NCBI GenBank assembly: GCA_019096065.1
Contig: JAGUCH010000004.1
Span: forward strand, 2,108,001 to 2,172,000
Origin: Paracyclopina nana
Lineage: Eukaryota > Arthropoda > Copepoda > Cyclopoida > Cyclopettidae
Direction: 5' to 3'
DNA: 64,000 nt
This document shows, piece after piece, positions 1 through 12,255 of this stretch. The notes beneath the pieces were generated by a model, which had not been told where the DNA came from, did not search any database, and was given only the letters and a program-made list of their open reading frames with translations. A program made the position numbers and the translations under genes. How positions within the stretch are numbered: the first letter of the stretch is position 1; the number at the start of each line of letters is the position of its first letter.

Positions 1-665
1 TTGTAAACAAAACGAAACAGATCGTATTTGAAACGCAGCAAGATTCTCTCTGAAGTGTTCTTTTCCTGCCAGAGCAAAGCTGGCTTGAAATCATCATTTG
101 GATAACTCAACATTAGCATCATTGCTGAATTTGGAGTCATTTCATGGCTAGAGTTGATGGTAGCCATCATTTTGTATTGTTTTGGCCCTCTTTTTTGCCT
201 TAAAATTATCTCCTCGAGATTAGAGTCTGGTTATGATAAGCGCAAAGTACTTTCACCCATTTTTATGGGGATACTGCTTCTTCCTCTTTTGGAGTGTCAA
301 AACATAGGGAATCCATTTATGACAGATATCAAAACATCATCCTGACAGGCAGATTTGGGGATAATTTCACTGGCATAAATCATGAAATGTCTGCTCTTCT
401 AGCTGTAATTGAAATAGTTTCTTGGTAGCTAAGCAAGCCGATTCTAACATAAACTATTTACTTACTTCAACAAACATCTAACTACAACTTTTTATGCGCA
501 TTGATTTGATTTGATCCCAGTATACAGTATGCTCCATTGACCTTTTTCAGACTTGGTGCAGAGCAGAGAGGTGAATGTTATCTGATATCTTTATGTTCAT
601 GTTAAATTTTTCAATTTGTGACCTAGCCACGCAGTTAATGTTGATTTCTTGTATTCGCTTTGCAG
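1..665. other. Upstream/intronic sequence of the glutamate receptor
   Basis: No convincing exon was found. The receptor starting at 666 lacks most of its amino-terminal domain, so this stretch is probably intron, with earlier exons lying left of the window. A possible acceptor (tttttcag, near 550) is followed by only a few open codons before a stop, so I did not call it. Confidence 0.4.
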
Positions 666-3600
666 GCCATGAAAACTGGAATAGTGCATGAGAACTCTGC
701 CTTTTTATCTGCCAGCTTGGTAAGCAGCAAACTTCATTTTCTCCAGTGCATATTTCAATGCAATCAGCATCCATTATTGTCATGTTAGGATTTGACAACT
801 GTAGATATGGAGGATCTTCGCCATACCGGGTCATCCATCATGGGATTTACTATTCTTGACACTGAGAATTATGAATTGGCCAAGACTTCTGGAGAAATGT
901 CTCAGGTAACATGGAGGAGCATAATCATTGTGGGGACAAACAAAAAATCTCCACTTCCTCTCTAGAAGGTAAAAAAGTGTTCACTTTGACTTATTCAGCC
1001 ATTTCTATTGCAGGACTTGAGTGCTTTGGTCTCTAGGAGTCACAAGGCGGCTCTAATTTATGATGGTGTCCACTTATTCAGCAGAGCCGTGGAGAAACTG
1101 ATTATTGACACTGACTTGATGACTCCTCAGGTGGGATGTGACAACAAGGATGCCCCCTATGACCTGGGAGATCGTCTGCTCAAGGAAATCAATGCAGTAA
1201 GTCCAAAATTATGTCATATACCAGACCTCCCCTCCTTTTTGCAGACTAAACACAAAAAAGGATAAACTTTTCCTAGGTAAAAATACTCAACTCCTTTTCA
1301 AAAAATTTGTCTCTTTTCCTGCTTTATAATCAGCTTGTTTTTGTATTACATTGCTACATTAGCATTTTTTCACACAAGTTTGTCTAGTGACTCATCTTAA
1401 CCTCTTCAACGTTAAGTAGTGGTGAGCACTGACAATACCAAGGCTTTAGCCATTGTTTGATGTCTTCATCAAAACTACTACTAACCAAATATTGCCAACA
1501 ATAAACATCACATGTTGTGAACTAGCTGCCATGCTCGCCAACCACTACCCAAAATAATTTCTTGACAGCACAATTATGCATTTATCCAATATTTTCTAGG
1601 TAACCCACGAAGGCCTGACAGGCAAAATTTGGATCAAAAATGGATTGAGGCAAACTGTCAACATGGCTATCTTGCATCTAGATCGGTCAGGTAAAATTGA
1701 GCAATTAGACGATGATGTGGGTTTTTTTGCAAATAAAGCCTTTTTTCCTACCCTAGGCCAATTTTCTCAGATTGGAGCGTGGTCCAAACATGGCAATGAG
1801 ATTCAAGTTAATTTGACAAAGCCTCAAAAGTCTGAGATAGCTGTGAAGATCTTAGCACCAGTGATAGTCAAGACTCGATTGGTAATCATTAGCCCATCCA
1901 TAAATAGGCAGGAGTTAGGGTCGATTACAAGAGCGTTGACAAGTGAAAATTTTGCTATTCACAAGCAGATGTCAATTGAATGACGCAGGAAAGAAAGTTT
2001 TCATTGCATTCTCGCAGATTTAAAGCCTGAGCTACTTATTAGTTTGTTTTAGCTGAGTGCTCTAACTCAAAAAGGACTGTGGCTATAAGGTGCATCTTTT
2101 TTTAGATAGCGCTGTTTAAAAATCAGAGTTACCAGACGACACTTTAATTGGAGGAGGCCTGTGAAACTGCACTCAGTAATAAGCAAGACTGAGATCTTTT
2201 TTGAAGATAAATTCAAGCAATATTTACAAATTCATAACATGTGCAGTTCATGCCAGATGCATTTTATGGGTAAACATTGAGCACTGTTACAACTACTCCA
2301 CTATGTACACGTTTTATTGCCATTTTCCTATCCTGCCTGTTTGGAATTATTGACACTTGCAACAGAGCTCATCCAATAAATCCAGTGGAAAAAACACCTT
2401 TTTCGGGGCATAGGAATGCTGATTGTTGAGTGGGGAGCGACTGATTTGGGGAAACTCTTTTTGTCCCCATTTTAAAAGTAGATAAACCAAACCACACATA
2501 AATTATTGTTTTATTGCAAAAAGAGAAGTGGTAGATAAAATCAGCTTTTCTTTCAGCTGAAAGAAGCTGTTGTACAAGTGCATGAATGAGAGATATGTTC
2601 ATTTCCTCAGCTTAGAAATAACTTTAAAAGGCCATTAAAAACCTCTTTGATTAAAGGAGAAAATGGCCTTTTTCTTGGAAACTGGCTACTTCTGTTTTGG
2701 CTGTTAAAATGCTAATGGATTCTTTTAAGGAAGGAGATTTGCACACTAAGGGGTAAAATGTCACAAATTTGCCCTGAGTGTATACGTATTGTTCCTCCAC
2801 AAAAGGGAAACTTTTTAAAGGGGAATTTAGCTAAATGCTAATTGCAATTGATTTCCATGTCAATTACCATTTACAGATTGTACTGAAAAGTCCATAAAAC
2901 CTCGGTTAAATAATTTAATGCCCGGAACGCTATTTTAAAAATCTTACGTCTTTTCAGCCATCAAACTTCATGAAAAAATCAATGGGAATCTCCATGGGTG
3001 CAGATAATGACCCTAGGCTCTATGAAGGCTTCTTGAAAGACCTTTTGGACTTGTTGGCCCAAGACCTGGATTTTGATTATCTCCTCGAGGATGAATCTAC
3101 CCATGGATTTCTGAACTCTGATGGAACTTGGACTGGACTCCTTGGAAGTCTTGTAGATAGAGTAAAAAAATTCTCTCACTGTTTATTGACTCATTTAGTT
3201 AGCATGTTTCAATTAAGGAAGCTCATATGGGATTGGACGATTTGACAGTGACAAGTCAGAGGAGTCAAGTTGTTGATTTTTCTGCCCCTTATGAAACTTC
3301 AACCCTTCAAGTTATGATTCAGGTAAGGTCATTGTAATCAAATTGCCTGCGCAATCCCCATCAAAATTCTTTTCTTCCTGTTGCTTTATTTGATCTTGGG
3401 AGATTTTTCTCATAATATGCTAATTCTATGGGCTGAATGCAAAATCTGCTTCATCTCGAGAAAACTCAGGCCTCAAAAAGAAAGAAGCATAATGGAAAAA
3501 TAGACACGATCCAATTACCAAATTGGGATAATACAAGATGATTAATTTGATGATCAGCTAAAAATGATCGTATCAGTGCAGTACACTTGTCATCTCATTA

Positions 3601-5715
3601 ATAAAGGAAGATGGTCTTCAGAGTCTAATAATGATCAGGTTTACTCCAAAAATGGCCGTATGCGAAATTAACCTATTATATATAATTGGAATGCCGATTC
3701 TGATCACGTAGTTTTTTTGTATTTCAGAAATCTGTGTCAGAAGCCAAAGGGATGAGTGTGCAAAGCTTTTTCGATCCTCTGTCCCTCCAAGTGTGGTTGT
3801 CTATTTTGGTTGCCTACGTTTTGGTCTCCCTGCTAATGTTCATCATCGCCAGGGTCTCGCCCTACGAGCGACACGCCCCCAGGTCGGACCCTGCCCATCG
3901 TTTCACCTTGGCCAACTCCTTTTGGTACACCCTGGCCGCATTTTTTCTCAGATCTACTCCAATCTCCCCGAGGGTGAGTTGATACGTGTGTGTCACCTGC
4001 CATGGCCCCCTGTGGCAATTTTAATCAGGAATAATCCCAATAATTTTTCGCCTCGCCGGATATTGATTGGAAAATTGCAAATCTTCTTCTTCCAGAGCTT
4101 TTCCACGCGGATCCTCTCGGCGTTCTGGTGGCTCTTCTGTCTCGTCATCCTTTTCATCTACATGATCAGCCTGAAGAGCCTGATTTTCCCCAAATCTGTG
4201 TCAAATCCACACTTGACACTTGACGATCTGCTGCGAGATGAAACCTTCCAATTTGTGCTCTACCCAAGAGGTTCAACCCAATTTCTACTCCAAGTGAGTA
4301 AACTGATTCAGTCACTTTGGAGGGCGCCAATATTAAGAGTAGAGTAGGATAAAAATACCAGAAGTGGATTTTTGACTCTATTAGTGGTTTTTGGCATTTT
4401 TGACTGTTGTATGGCGAAAATACCTGAGTATCCTGACAATAACAAATTACTGTATGGACAAAAATAACAGAATGGGATTAATATTTTAATATTTTTTTGG
4501 CATTTATGACTGTTGAAGGGCGAAAATAGCTTGTCATCTTCATAAAAAATCACTACTCCATCTTTTGGGGACAAAAAATACCAGGAGTGGTTTTTCACTC
4601 TAAATATTTTTGGCTTTTTTGACTACCCCATGGCGAAAATAGCCAATAATCTATAGACATCTAGCGGATTTGTTGCGTACTTGCTGTATTATTGCCTACT
4701 TAAATATTGCTGGTTTTTTCATGATGTAGAACTCTCAAGATGAGCTGCACCAAAGGATTTGGTCCAAAGTTGACCAGAAGAAGTCGGAGCTGGTCAGCAG
4801 CCTCAGCATTGGGGCTGAAATCGTGAGCCAGGATCCCTCATATGGATTCATCATTGAGAGCGTGCAAGCGGAGCTGATTTTGCAGGAGCAGTTTTGCAGC
4901 AGCCAACTTGACACCATAGGTGATCTGGGTCAAAGGCATTATGCCTTGGCCTTCCCCAAGGGCTCGGACCTGGTTGACAAAGTCTCTAAGCAAATATTGA
5001 GCTACGGCGAAAGTGGCGCCCTCTACCGACTGAAAAACAAGTGGGCTGCTGCTTCAGCCAAGAATTGCTCCTCTAAAATGGAGCTCGCTGAAAATGAGGC
5101 CAATCTGGTTCGTGCAATCCCATACAGTAAGTAAACTCCATGGGGGGCTTCTACTCCATAATCCACAGTGTGTGTGAGTGCCATCATAACTTGGAAAATA
5201 TTGGATCTATTAGATGCCATGCCAGGAGCTGCGAGTCTTCATAATAGCATTTTGAACACTTTCTTTCCACTTTTCCAGGTGGACCCTTTATGCTCCTGCT
5301 GTTTGCCGGTCTCACCGCTCTGGTCATTGCTTTCATTGAGCTCGTTTTCTACTCCATTTTGCGGAGCAAAAGAGCCACCATTTGCCTTCCGAATGGAGGC
5401 CCAACCAGTTCCAAAGGAGGCAAGAGTGGAGCTGTCTTCAAGGAGGAGCTCACCAATGTGATTTCATTCAGCAGCATGAAAAGACTCAGCAAAAACTTTG
5501 ACGTCAACCAGCAGCAACCGGTCGTGGCCGGAAATGGCAACCACGTGCGCCCATTGTCACCGAGGATTAACCGGTTCACTGCTAGGCACAATAATGGGAT
5601 CGACATCATCAAAGCGCCGAATGGGGTGAAAAATGGGCAGCACAATTTCTACCAAACGCAAGCTTTGCTAAGGAAAGACTCGAATTTGGACCAAGAAGAC
5701 AATGCTCAGCTTTGA
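666..5715 (+). CDS. Ionotropic glutamate receptor, kainate/AMPA-like, 5' partial
   Basis: Ten exons: 666-719, 789-905, 1014-1196, 1600-1881, 2958-3161, 3218-3322, 3728-3973, 4096-4293, 4730-5126, 5279-5715 (740 codons plus stop). All introns are GT..AG and frames join. Exons 1-4 give the end of the LIVBP-like amino-terminal domain. Exons 4-6 give ligand-binding lobe S1; the TSQR motif keeps the arginine that holds the glutamate alpha-carboxylate. Exon 7 holds M1 and the pore loop, exon 8 M3, exon 9 lobe S2 (GST and the FIIES glutamate conserved), exon 10 M4 and a cytoplasmic tail of about 110 residues. It should be a postsynaptic ligand-gated cation channel subunit. Odd points: the pore QQG is replaced by LRS and the usual SYTANLAAF gate of M3 is not recognisable. 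A divergent glutamate-binding subunit is favoured over an IR chemoreceptor because the binding residues and ATD are kept. Confidence 0.88.
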
Positions 5716-5953
5716 TCTCACTTTTCAAGCTGGTGGCAAAAAAAAAAAAAAAATAATTGGAACCACTAATGAAATTTTTTTTTGCAAGAAATGTGCCGAT
5801 CTCAGTTCTCTTACGGAGCAATGTGCTGAATTTGTGGCAGAATGAAAAACCGTGAAAAAAATATGGTGCCAAGCATAGATTTAAATAATATCATTCAATG
5901 CTAGTCTACAAAAAATATCGTGTGTGTATTACAATCAAGTAGGATCTTAGCCA

Positions 5954-5959
5954 AATAAA
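5954..5959 (+). terminator. Poly(A) signal of the glutamate receptor gene
   Basis: AATAAA lies 239 bases after the stop codon. It is the first canonical signal downstream, so it is the likely 3' end of the transcript. Confidence 0.5.
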
Positions 5960-6360
5960 AAAATCAGAGATTTGCTTCTGTCATGCTGGGTATTCATCTG
6001 ATTAATCTGGGGACGTAAATTCATGATTTTCCTCACTGAGCGTGAAAATCGTAGATCAAATTTGGCGCCCCACTATGGCAAAATCCGAAAAAACATCGAT
6101 GCACACCAGGTGGGATATATTTCCTTTTTCAGCAGATGATGGGCTCCCTATTTGCATAAAATCTCCTCATTTTTCCCACGATGCTATAGATATTGAGTTT
6201 TTGACATTTCCGATTCCATTCCAAAAGTTCACGAGATGGGAGGAAAAATAAACGGAATATTTAGTATAGCGCGACATGTTCCGTCAAAAAGCACTATGCA
6301 AGGTTGCGTTAATTGCTCCAAAATGTTGCGTTTTTAATGAGGCTAGCATTTAAGGATTAA
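5960..6360. other. Intergenic, no gene seen
   Basis: AT-rich sequence with no supported exon or RNA gene. It ends in the TTAA (6357-6360) that borders the large foldback element. Confidence 0.5.
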
Positions 6361-7808
6361 CAGACTGATTTTTCATCGCGGGGCTTCGTTTGATACATCG
6401 ATTCGGGTTTGATTTTTCAATTTTGGGCCCAAACCCCTTGTCACCATGTGGTTTGATGGGGTTTCAAGTTTGGCGGCCCCCAGGATGCTCTAAGGGGGTC
6501 AAATGGGGCCTGGTCTTATCAGCTGATTGAAACAAGGCAAATCTTTGCAGGGGCGTGGCTGGAGGAGTGGAGGGCAGCCAAAATCAAATATGCCCCAATT
6601 CTTGAGGCCCCTGGGGGGTGTCCAGATGTCAGGGGAAAAAAGTTGGAAAAAGTCCTCGGCAAGGCCAAAAAAAGCCAAAATTTGAGTTTTCGGACCCAAC
6701 TTTGAGGCCGATTATCTCCAAAGGCTACGGATGGATTTTGGATTTTTTTGCTCCAAATGGCAGATAAAGATCCAAATTAGTACCAAGAAAAAATTTGGGA
6801 TGGTGTTATTCCTCGTTTGTCCGCTACGAGCTCTCAAAGTTGGACAAAATTCACTTTTTCACAGTAGTAACAAAATGGCTACTTTTCTTCTGTCAAAAAT
6901 TCTCGATTGGTCACAGTGGCCAAGTTGATGGCTGGAGTGTGGGCCATTTGGTCTGGAGGAGACCTCTAGGGTCTCAGTGGTTGGTATCAGGTCCAACTTC
7001 CTTGGTAGGGCTAGGCCAGGCCCAGCCAGGAGCCTTGGAGCCGAGCCATCGCGACGGCCATTTCGATTCAGTGACAATTCCAAGGGCCTTGCTGCCAATT
7101 CTGGGGACAGATTGTTGACCATTTGGCCTTGATCACTCCTTTAGGGTCCCAACAGATGATTTCAAGGCTAACAGTCAAGGTACAGCAAGGTCAGCTTGAT
7201 CCAGGGGGCTCGGAGTTCACTTGTGGCATTGGTGATTTGGCTACAGAAAGTCTTCGAGGGCCTCGATGGCCAAGTTCTCTGATCAGGTGAGGATTTTTTG
7301 AGCTGTATCACTCCTTTGGCATCCCATGAGATGATTTCAAGTTCAACTTTGATGGTGATCATCAGCTGACTGCTTCCAGGGCTACCAGAGCTTATTTGCC
7401 AACTCAGCTGCCAATGGTTCAATGAAAGGCAGCATGGATCACAGCCAAGACCAAGGCTGGAAAGTGGATTTTTTAGGCTGAATCAACTCAAATGGAAGCA
7501 AGGAGATGAAAGACAGTCTATTTTTCATGGTGATATGCTCCCTTCTTCAACCAGGAGTGCCAAAGTTTCGTATGAACAAAAATTGAAAATAAATTCAATA
7601 AAGAGCTCTTTTGATTGCAGCCAAGATGAGCAATGGCAAGTCACTTTTTTGCTCCAGCTCAGCTCAGGGGGTGCCAAAGAGAATTTAGAAGGTGTAAACT
7701 TTCAGGTGTTGTGCACCTTTCATGGTTCTGGATGCGCAAAACTTTCATGTGATAGCCAGAGCTCAAATAATAACAACTGCTACTCACGGATGAAAAAGGC
7801 TCGCGCTC
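6361..7808 (+). repeat. Left 1448-bp inverted arm
   Basis: Inverted copy of the right arm. Differences seen include single bases near 6548, 6617 and 7392. Arms this similar mean recent origin or continuing gene conversion. The open frames here are mirrored in the other arm and show no protein family; I treat them as non-coding. Confidence 0.9.
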
Positions 7809-8160
7809 GACAAATCGCGGATTGAACTTGACTTTTTTGGTCCAGCTCAACTCCATTGGTGCCAAAGAGGCTGTGGAATGTGAAAAATTTCGGGTGTTCT
7901 CCATATTTCATGATTCTGGACTGGGCTAAGTTTTATGGAGTGACAGCCACTATTATGCCAAGTGCTGCTAGTCGCGGATGAAAATGGGCTCGCGCACAGC
8001 AAATCGCGTGTGGAATGCAATTTTTTTGGTCCAGCTCAACTCCATTGGTGCCAAAGAGGCTGTAGAATGTAAAAAATTTCGGGTGTTCTCCATTTTTCAT
8101 GATTCTGGGCTGGGCAAAGTTTTATGGAGAGAGGCGTTTTCCGTTTGCGAGTATGCAGTA
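7809..8160 (+). repeat. About 190-bp subrepeats, left inner block
   Basis: Two further diverged copies of a unit reading roughly 'TTTTTGGTCCAGCTCAACTC' then a GCCAAAGAGG segment and a CATGATTCTGG segment. A related copy ends the arm at about 7650-7800. The same unit occurs inverted, about seven times, at 13240-14480. Confidence 0.7.
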
Positions 8161-8576
8161 TATTTAGGGTCCTACTAAAAGGCACACAATGCCCACAATT
8201 GGCACACAATGCCCACAATACCCACAAGGCACACAACCGGCACACAATTACTAAAAGGCACACATCAAATTTTAAAAAAAAGTAATTGATTCGTAAAAGT
8301 AAGTTGGAAAGTGGTTGCATGTTTTTAGCTTAGAAATGTGCCAAATATAAAAGTACCATTTTAAAAATACAAGGAATCACAATTTATCTAATATTATTAA
8401 ACATAAGATAATTTGATGCAGCTTCCAAAAATGTAAAAAAAAAAATTTCCGACTTTCCTTTGCACACAATGATGGCACACATTGGCGCACAATGGCACAC
8501 AAAATTAACAACCCAAGCACATGATCCAATTAGTTTGCTTTTTTACTCCATGTGTGCCTTTTAGTAATTGTGTGCC

Positions 8577-8830
8577 ATCATGGCACACAATGGCACACAA
8601 TGGCACACAATGGCACACAATGGCACACAATGGCACACAATGGCACACAATGGCACACAATGGCACACAATGGCACACAATGGCACACAAAGGCACACAA
8701 TGGCACACAATGGCACACAATGGCCCACAATGGCCCACAATGGCTCACAGTTGCACATAATGGCACACAATGATGGCACACAATGGCCCACAATGGCTCA
8801 CAATGATGGTACACAATGGCCGGTTGAAAC
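8577..8830 (+). repeat. 10-bp tandem array (TGGCACACAA), about 25 units
   Basis: Nearly perfect head-to-tail TGGCACACAA units with a few TGGCCCACAA variants. The apparent protein frames of His-Asn-Gly-Thr type come only from the 10-bp period read in three frames. Not a gene. Confidence 0.9.
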
Positions 8831-9362
8831 GGCAGCCTTTTGTACAACACACTACATAAGGCTTGCTACAAATCAAAGTCAGAAAATTATTGCATTTACA
8901 TTTTCTGGCATTGCTTTGCTGAGATAATGCCACAATTTCGGCAATTACAACTAAATCAATTGTTTCAATTGTTGTTAACAACAAAAGCACACAAAAGCAC
9001 ATATTGGCACACAATGATGGCACACATCGGCACACAATGGCACATAAAGGCACACAATGGCACACAACGGCACACAATGATGGAAAACTAATAGCACACT
9101 TTTGTTTTTAGCTTAGCTGTGTGCCAAATATGAAATTAGCTTTTAAAATTATAAAGAATAATAATTTGGCTTTTATTATTTAATTGAAAAAAAAGATACT
9201 TTGGGAGAGCTTCCAAAAATGTAAACAGAATAATTTTCTGACTTTGCTTAGCTGAGATAATGAGATAATTACCGCTAAATCCATTGTTATTAACAACCCA
9301 AGCACATGATCCAATTAGTTTGCTTTTTTACTCTTTGTGTGCCTTTTAGTAATTGTGTGCCG

Positions 9363-9535
9363 TCATGGCACACAATGGCACACAAAGGCACACAATGGCA
9401 CACAATGGCACACAAAGGCACACAATGGCACACAATGGGCCACAATGGCACACAATGGCTCACAGTTGCACATAATGGCACACAATGATGGCACACAATG
9501 GCCCACAATGGCTCACAATGATGGTACACAATGGC
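9363..9535 (+). repeat. 10-bp tandem array (TGGCACACAA), second block
   Basis: Same unit and orientation as the array at 8577, in the duplicated module. Several AAGGCACACAA variants. Confidence 0.85.
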
Positions 9536-10321
9536 CGGTTGAAACGGCAGCCTTTTGTACAACACACTACATAAGGCTTGCTGCAAATCAAAGTCAGAAA
9601 ATGCCACAATTTCGGCAATTACAGCTAAATCAATTGTTTCAATTGTTGTTAACAACAAAAGCACACAAAAGCACATATTGGCACACAATGATGGCACACA
9701 TCGGCACACAATGGCACATAATGGCACACAATTGCACAACGGCACACAATGATGGAAAACTAATAGCACACTTTTGTTTTTAGCTTAGCTGTAAGCCAAA
9801 TATGAAATTAGCTTTTAAAATTATAAAGAATAATAATTTTGTGTAATCTTATTTTACAAAAAATAAAGATAATTTGATGCAGTTTCCGAAAATGTAAAAA
9901 AAAATAATTTTCTGACTTTGCTTTGCTGAGATAATGCCAAAATTCGGGCAATTACCGCTGAGACCTTAGTGTGCTTGTTGTGTGCCAACATGAAAGTTGC
10001 TTTTAAAAATACAAAGAATTAATATTCGGCTTCCACTATTTAACATAAAATAAAGATAATTTGTTGCAGTTTCCGAAAATGATAACTGAATAATTTTCTG
10101 ATTTTGCTTTCCTGAGATAATGCCAAAATTCGGGCAATTACCGCTGAGACCGTAGTGTGCTTGTTGTGTGCCAACATGAAAGTTGCTTTTAAAAATATAA
10201 GGAATTAAAATTCCGCTTTCACTATTTAACATAAAATGAAGATAATTTGATGCAGTTTCAGAAAATGTAAAAAAATATTTTTCTGACTTTGCTTTGCTGA
10301 GATATTGCAAAAATTCGGGCA

Positions 10322-10505
10322 ATGGCTCACTCACAATGGCACACAATGGCACACAATGATGGCACACAATGGCCCACAATGGCACACAATGATGGCACAC
10401 AATGGCACACAATGATGGCACACAATGGCACACAATGATGGCACACAATGGCACACAATGGCACACAACGGCCCACAACGGCACACAAAGGCACACAAAG
10501 GCATA
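10322..10505 (+). repeat. 10-bp tandem array (TGGCACACAA), third block
   Basis: Same unit and orientation, with repeated ATGATGGCACACA insertions. It is the last array in this orientation before the centre of the foldback element. Confidence 0.85.
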
Positions 10506-10779
10506 CAACGGAAAGGGGTTGCTTGTTTTTAGCTTACCTGTGCCACAAAAATGAAATAAGCTTTTAAAATTACAAAGAATTATAATTCGGCTAATCTTAT
10601 TGAACAGAAAATAAAGATAATTTGGGGGATCCTCCAAAAATGTAAACGAAATAATTGTCTGACATTGCTTTGCTGAGATAATCGCAAAATTCGGGCAATT
10701 ACTGCAAAATCCATTGCTGTCATCAATCCATGTAATGATGATTAGTGAGTAAACCTAGCATACTCAATCTCAGCAGCAG

Positions 10780-11150
10780 GCCCTATGTAGTGCGTTCTAC
10801 ACAAGGCTGCCGTTTCAATCGTTTAATCAGTACCAAAATTCAAAAAATGGTCCAATTTTTTATTTGCTTACAGTTTTGGAAACCATAGAGCATATACTAC
10901 ATTTTTTATGAGTGAGAAAACTCAGCATTTCTGCATTTTGACTCCGTAAATCTCAGCAGCAGGCCTAATGTTTTGCGTAGTATTTAAGGCTGCCGTTTTA
11001 ACCATTTAATCAATGCCAAAAATCAAAAAATGGTCCGATTTTTATCTGTTTACAGTTTTGGAAACCAGAGAGCATACTCTACATTTTTATAAGTGAGAAA
11101 ACTCAGCATCTCTGCATTTTGACTCAGTAAATCTCAGCAGCATGCCTTAT
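10780..11150 (+). repeat. Central direct repeats of about 183 bp
   Basis: About two copies of a segment beginning AATCTCAGCAGCAGGCC and containing TACAGTTTTGGAAACCA and GAAAACTCAGCAT. They sit at the symmetry centre of the inverted arms (midpoint near 11066) and form the loop of the predicted hairpin. Confidence 0.75.
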
Positions 11151-11184
11151 GAAGTGCGTTGTAAAAAGGCTGTCGTTTAAACGG

Positions 11185-11355
11185 GCCATTGTGTGCCATG
11201 ATTGTGAGCCATTGTGGCCCATTGTGTGCTATTGTAAGCCATTGTGTGCCGTTATGTGCCATGATTGTGTGCCATCATTGTGTGCCATCATTGTGTGCCA
11301 TCATTGTGTGCCGTCATTGTTTGTCATAATGTGCTATTGTGGGCCATTCTTGGTT
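11185..11355 (-). repeat. 10-bp array in inverted orientation (TTGTGTGCCA)
   Basis: Same 10-bp unit as at 8577, reversed. It is the first array right of the element's centre. Confidence 0.85.
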
Positions 11356-11528
11356 TGTGTGCTACTTTAGCTACATTGGATTAATTGCCCAAATTTTTGC
11401 ATTACCTCAGCAATGCAGAGTCAGTAAATTATTCTGTTTACATTTGAAAGCAATTTTCATGCTTAGTACACACCATTCACACAAAAATGTCTTTGCAATA
11501 ATTGCCCAAATTTTGGAATTATCTCAGC

Positions 11529-11770
11529 AAAGTGGTCACAAAAGTGGTCACAACAGTGGTCACAAAAGTGGTCACAGAAGTGGTCACAAAAGTGGTCACA
11601 AAAGTGGTCACAAAAGTGGTCACAAAAGTGGTCACAAAAGTGGTCACAAAAGTGGTCACAAAAGTGGTCACAAAAGTAGTCACAAAAGTGGTCACAAAAG
11701 TGGTCAAAAAGTGGTCACAAAAGTGGTCACAAAAGTGGTCACAAAAGTGGTCACAAAATAGGTCACAAAA
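11529..11770 (+). repeat. 12-bp tandem array (GTGGTCACAAAA), about 20 units
   Basis: Head-to-tail units with few changes. The 12-bp period keeps one frame open (Ser-Gly-His-Lys repeats), which I do not regard as a gene. No mirror copy exists in the left half. Confidence 0.9.
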
Positions 11771-11785
11771 GTGTGCTATTGGTTT

Positions 11786-11956
11786 GCCATCATTGTGTGC
11801 CATCATTGTGAGCCATTGTGTGCCATTGTGTGCAATTGTGTGCCATTGTGTGCCATTGTGTGCCATTGTGTGTCATTGTGTGTCATTGTGTGTCATTGTG
11901 TGCCATTGTGTGCCATTGTGTGCCATTGTGTGCCATTGTGTGCCATTGTGTGCGTT
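11786..11956 (-). repeat. 10-bp array in inverted orientation, second block
   Basis: TTGTGTGCCA units following directly on the 12-bp array and ending at a GTTGTTAACAAC palindrome. Confidence 0.85.
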
Positions 11957-12255
11957 TGTTGTTAACAACAATGAAGTTAACCGTAATTGCCCGAATTTTT
12001 GCATTATCTCAGCAAAGCAAAGTCAGAAAATTAATTTGTTTACATTTTTTGAAACTGAATCAAATTATCATTATTTTATGTTAAATAGTGGAAGCCAAAT
12101 TTTGTCATGATCTCAGCAAAACAAATTAAGAAAATTAATTTAATTACATTTTTGGAAACTGCAGTAAGTTATTTTTATTTATTTTTTTCGGACTGCCCCG
12201 ATGAGCGACTGAAGCGCCACTCTGTGCTAAAATACCGCAACTAAGTTCCACTAAG

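Larger units (their letters stand above)
8490..9780. repeat. Direct duplication with a unit of about 0.7-0.8 kb
   Basis: A module starting near 8500 (AACCCAAGCACATGATCC) recurs near 9291. It runs through a 10-bp array, a GGTTGAAACGGCAGCC segment and a 'GTTAACAACAAAAGCACAC' segment. The second copy is shorter, mainly because its 10-bp array has fewer units. This shows segmental duplication inside the left half of the foldback element. Confidence 0.75.

Noticed and set aside
1721..1760. Possible 40-base intron in glutamate receptor exon 4
   Set aside because: Has GT and AG ends but is too short, and removing it breaks the frame; reading through keeps the frame.
3728..3973. Calling the receptor an insect IR-type chemoreceptor
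   Set aside because: Ligand-binding Arg/Thr/Glu and part of a LIVBP-like N-terminal domain are retained, which favours a true iGluR despite the altered pore.
6499..7825. Open frames of 65-107 codons in the foldback arm
   Set aside because: Frames occur on both strands, show no family resemblance and are mirrored in the other arm. Composition is that of non-coding DNA.
8505..9091. Long overlapping frames rich in His-Asn-Gly-Thr-Gln-Trp or Cys-Val-Pro-Leu
   Set aside because: They are the 10-bp array read in different frames. A 10-bp period shifts through three frames without stops. No start context or splice support.
11339..12110. Ser-Gly-His-Lys and Val-Val-Thr-Lys repeat proteins
   Set aside because: Direct product of the 12-bp array, open only because its period is a multiple of three.
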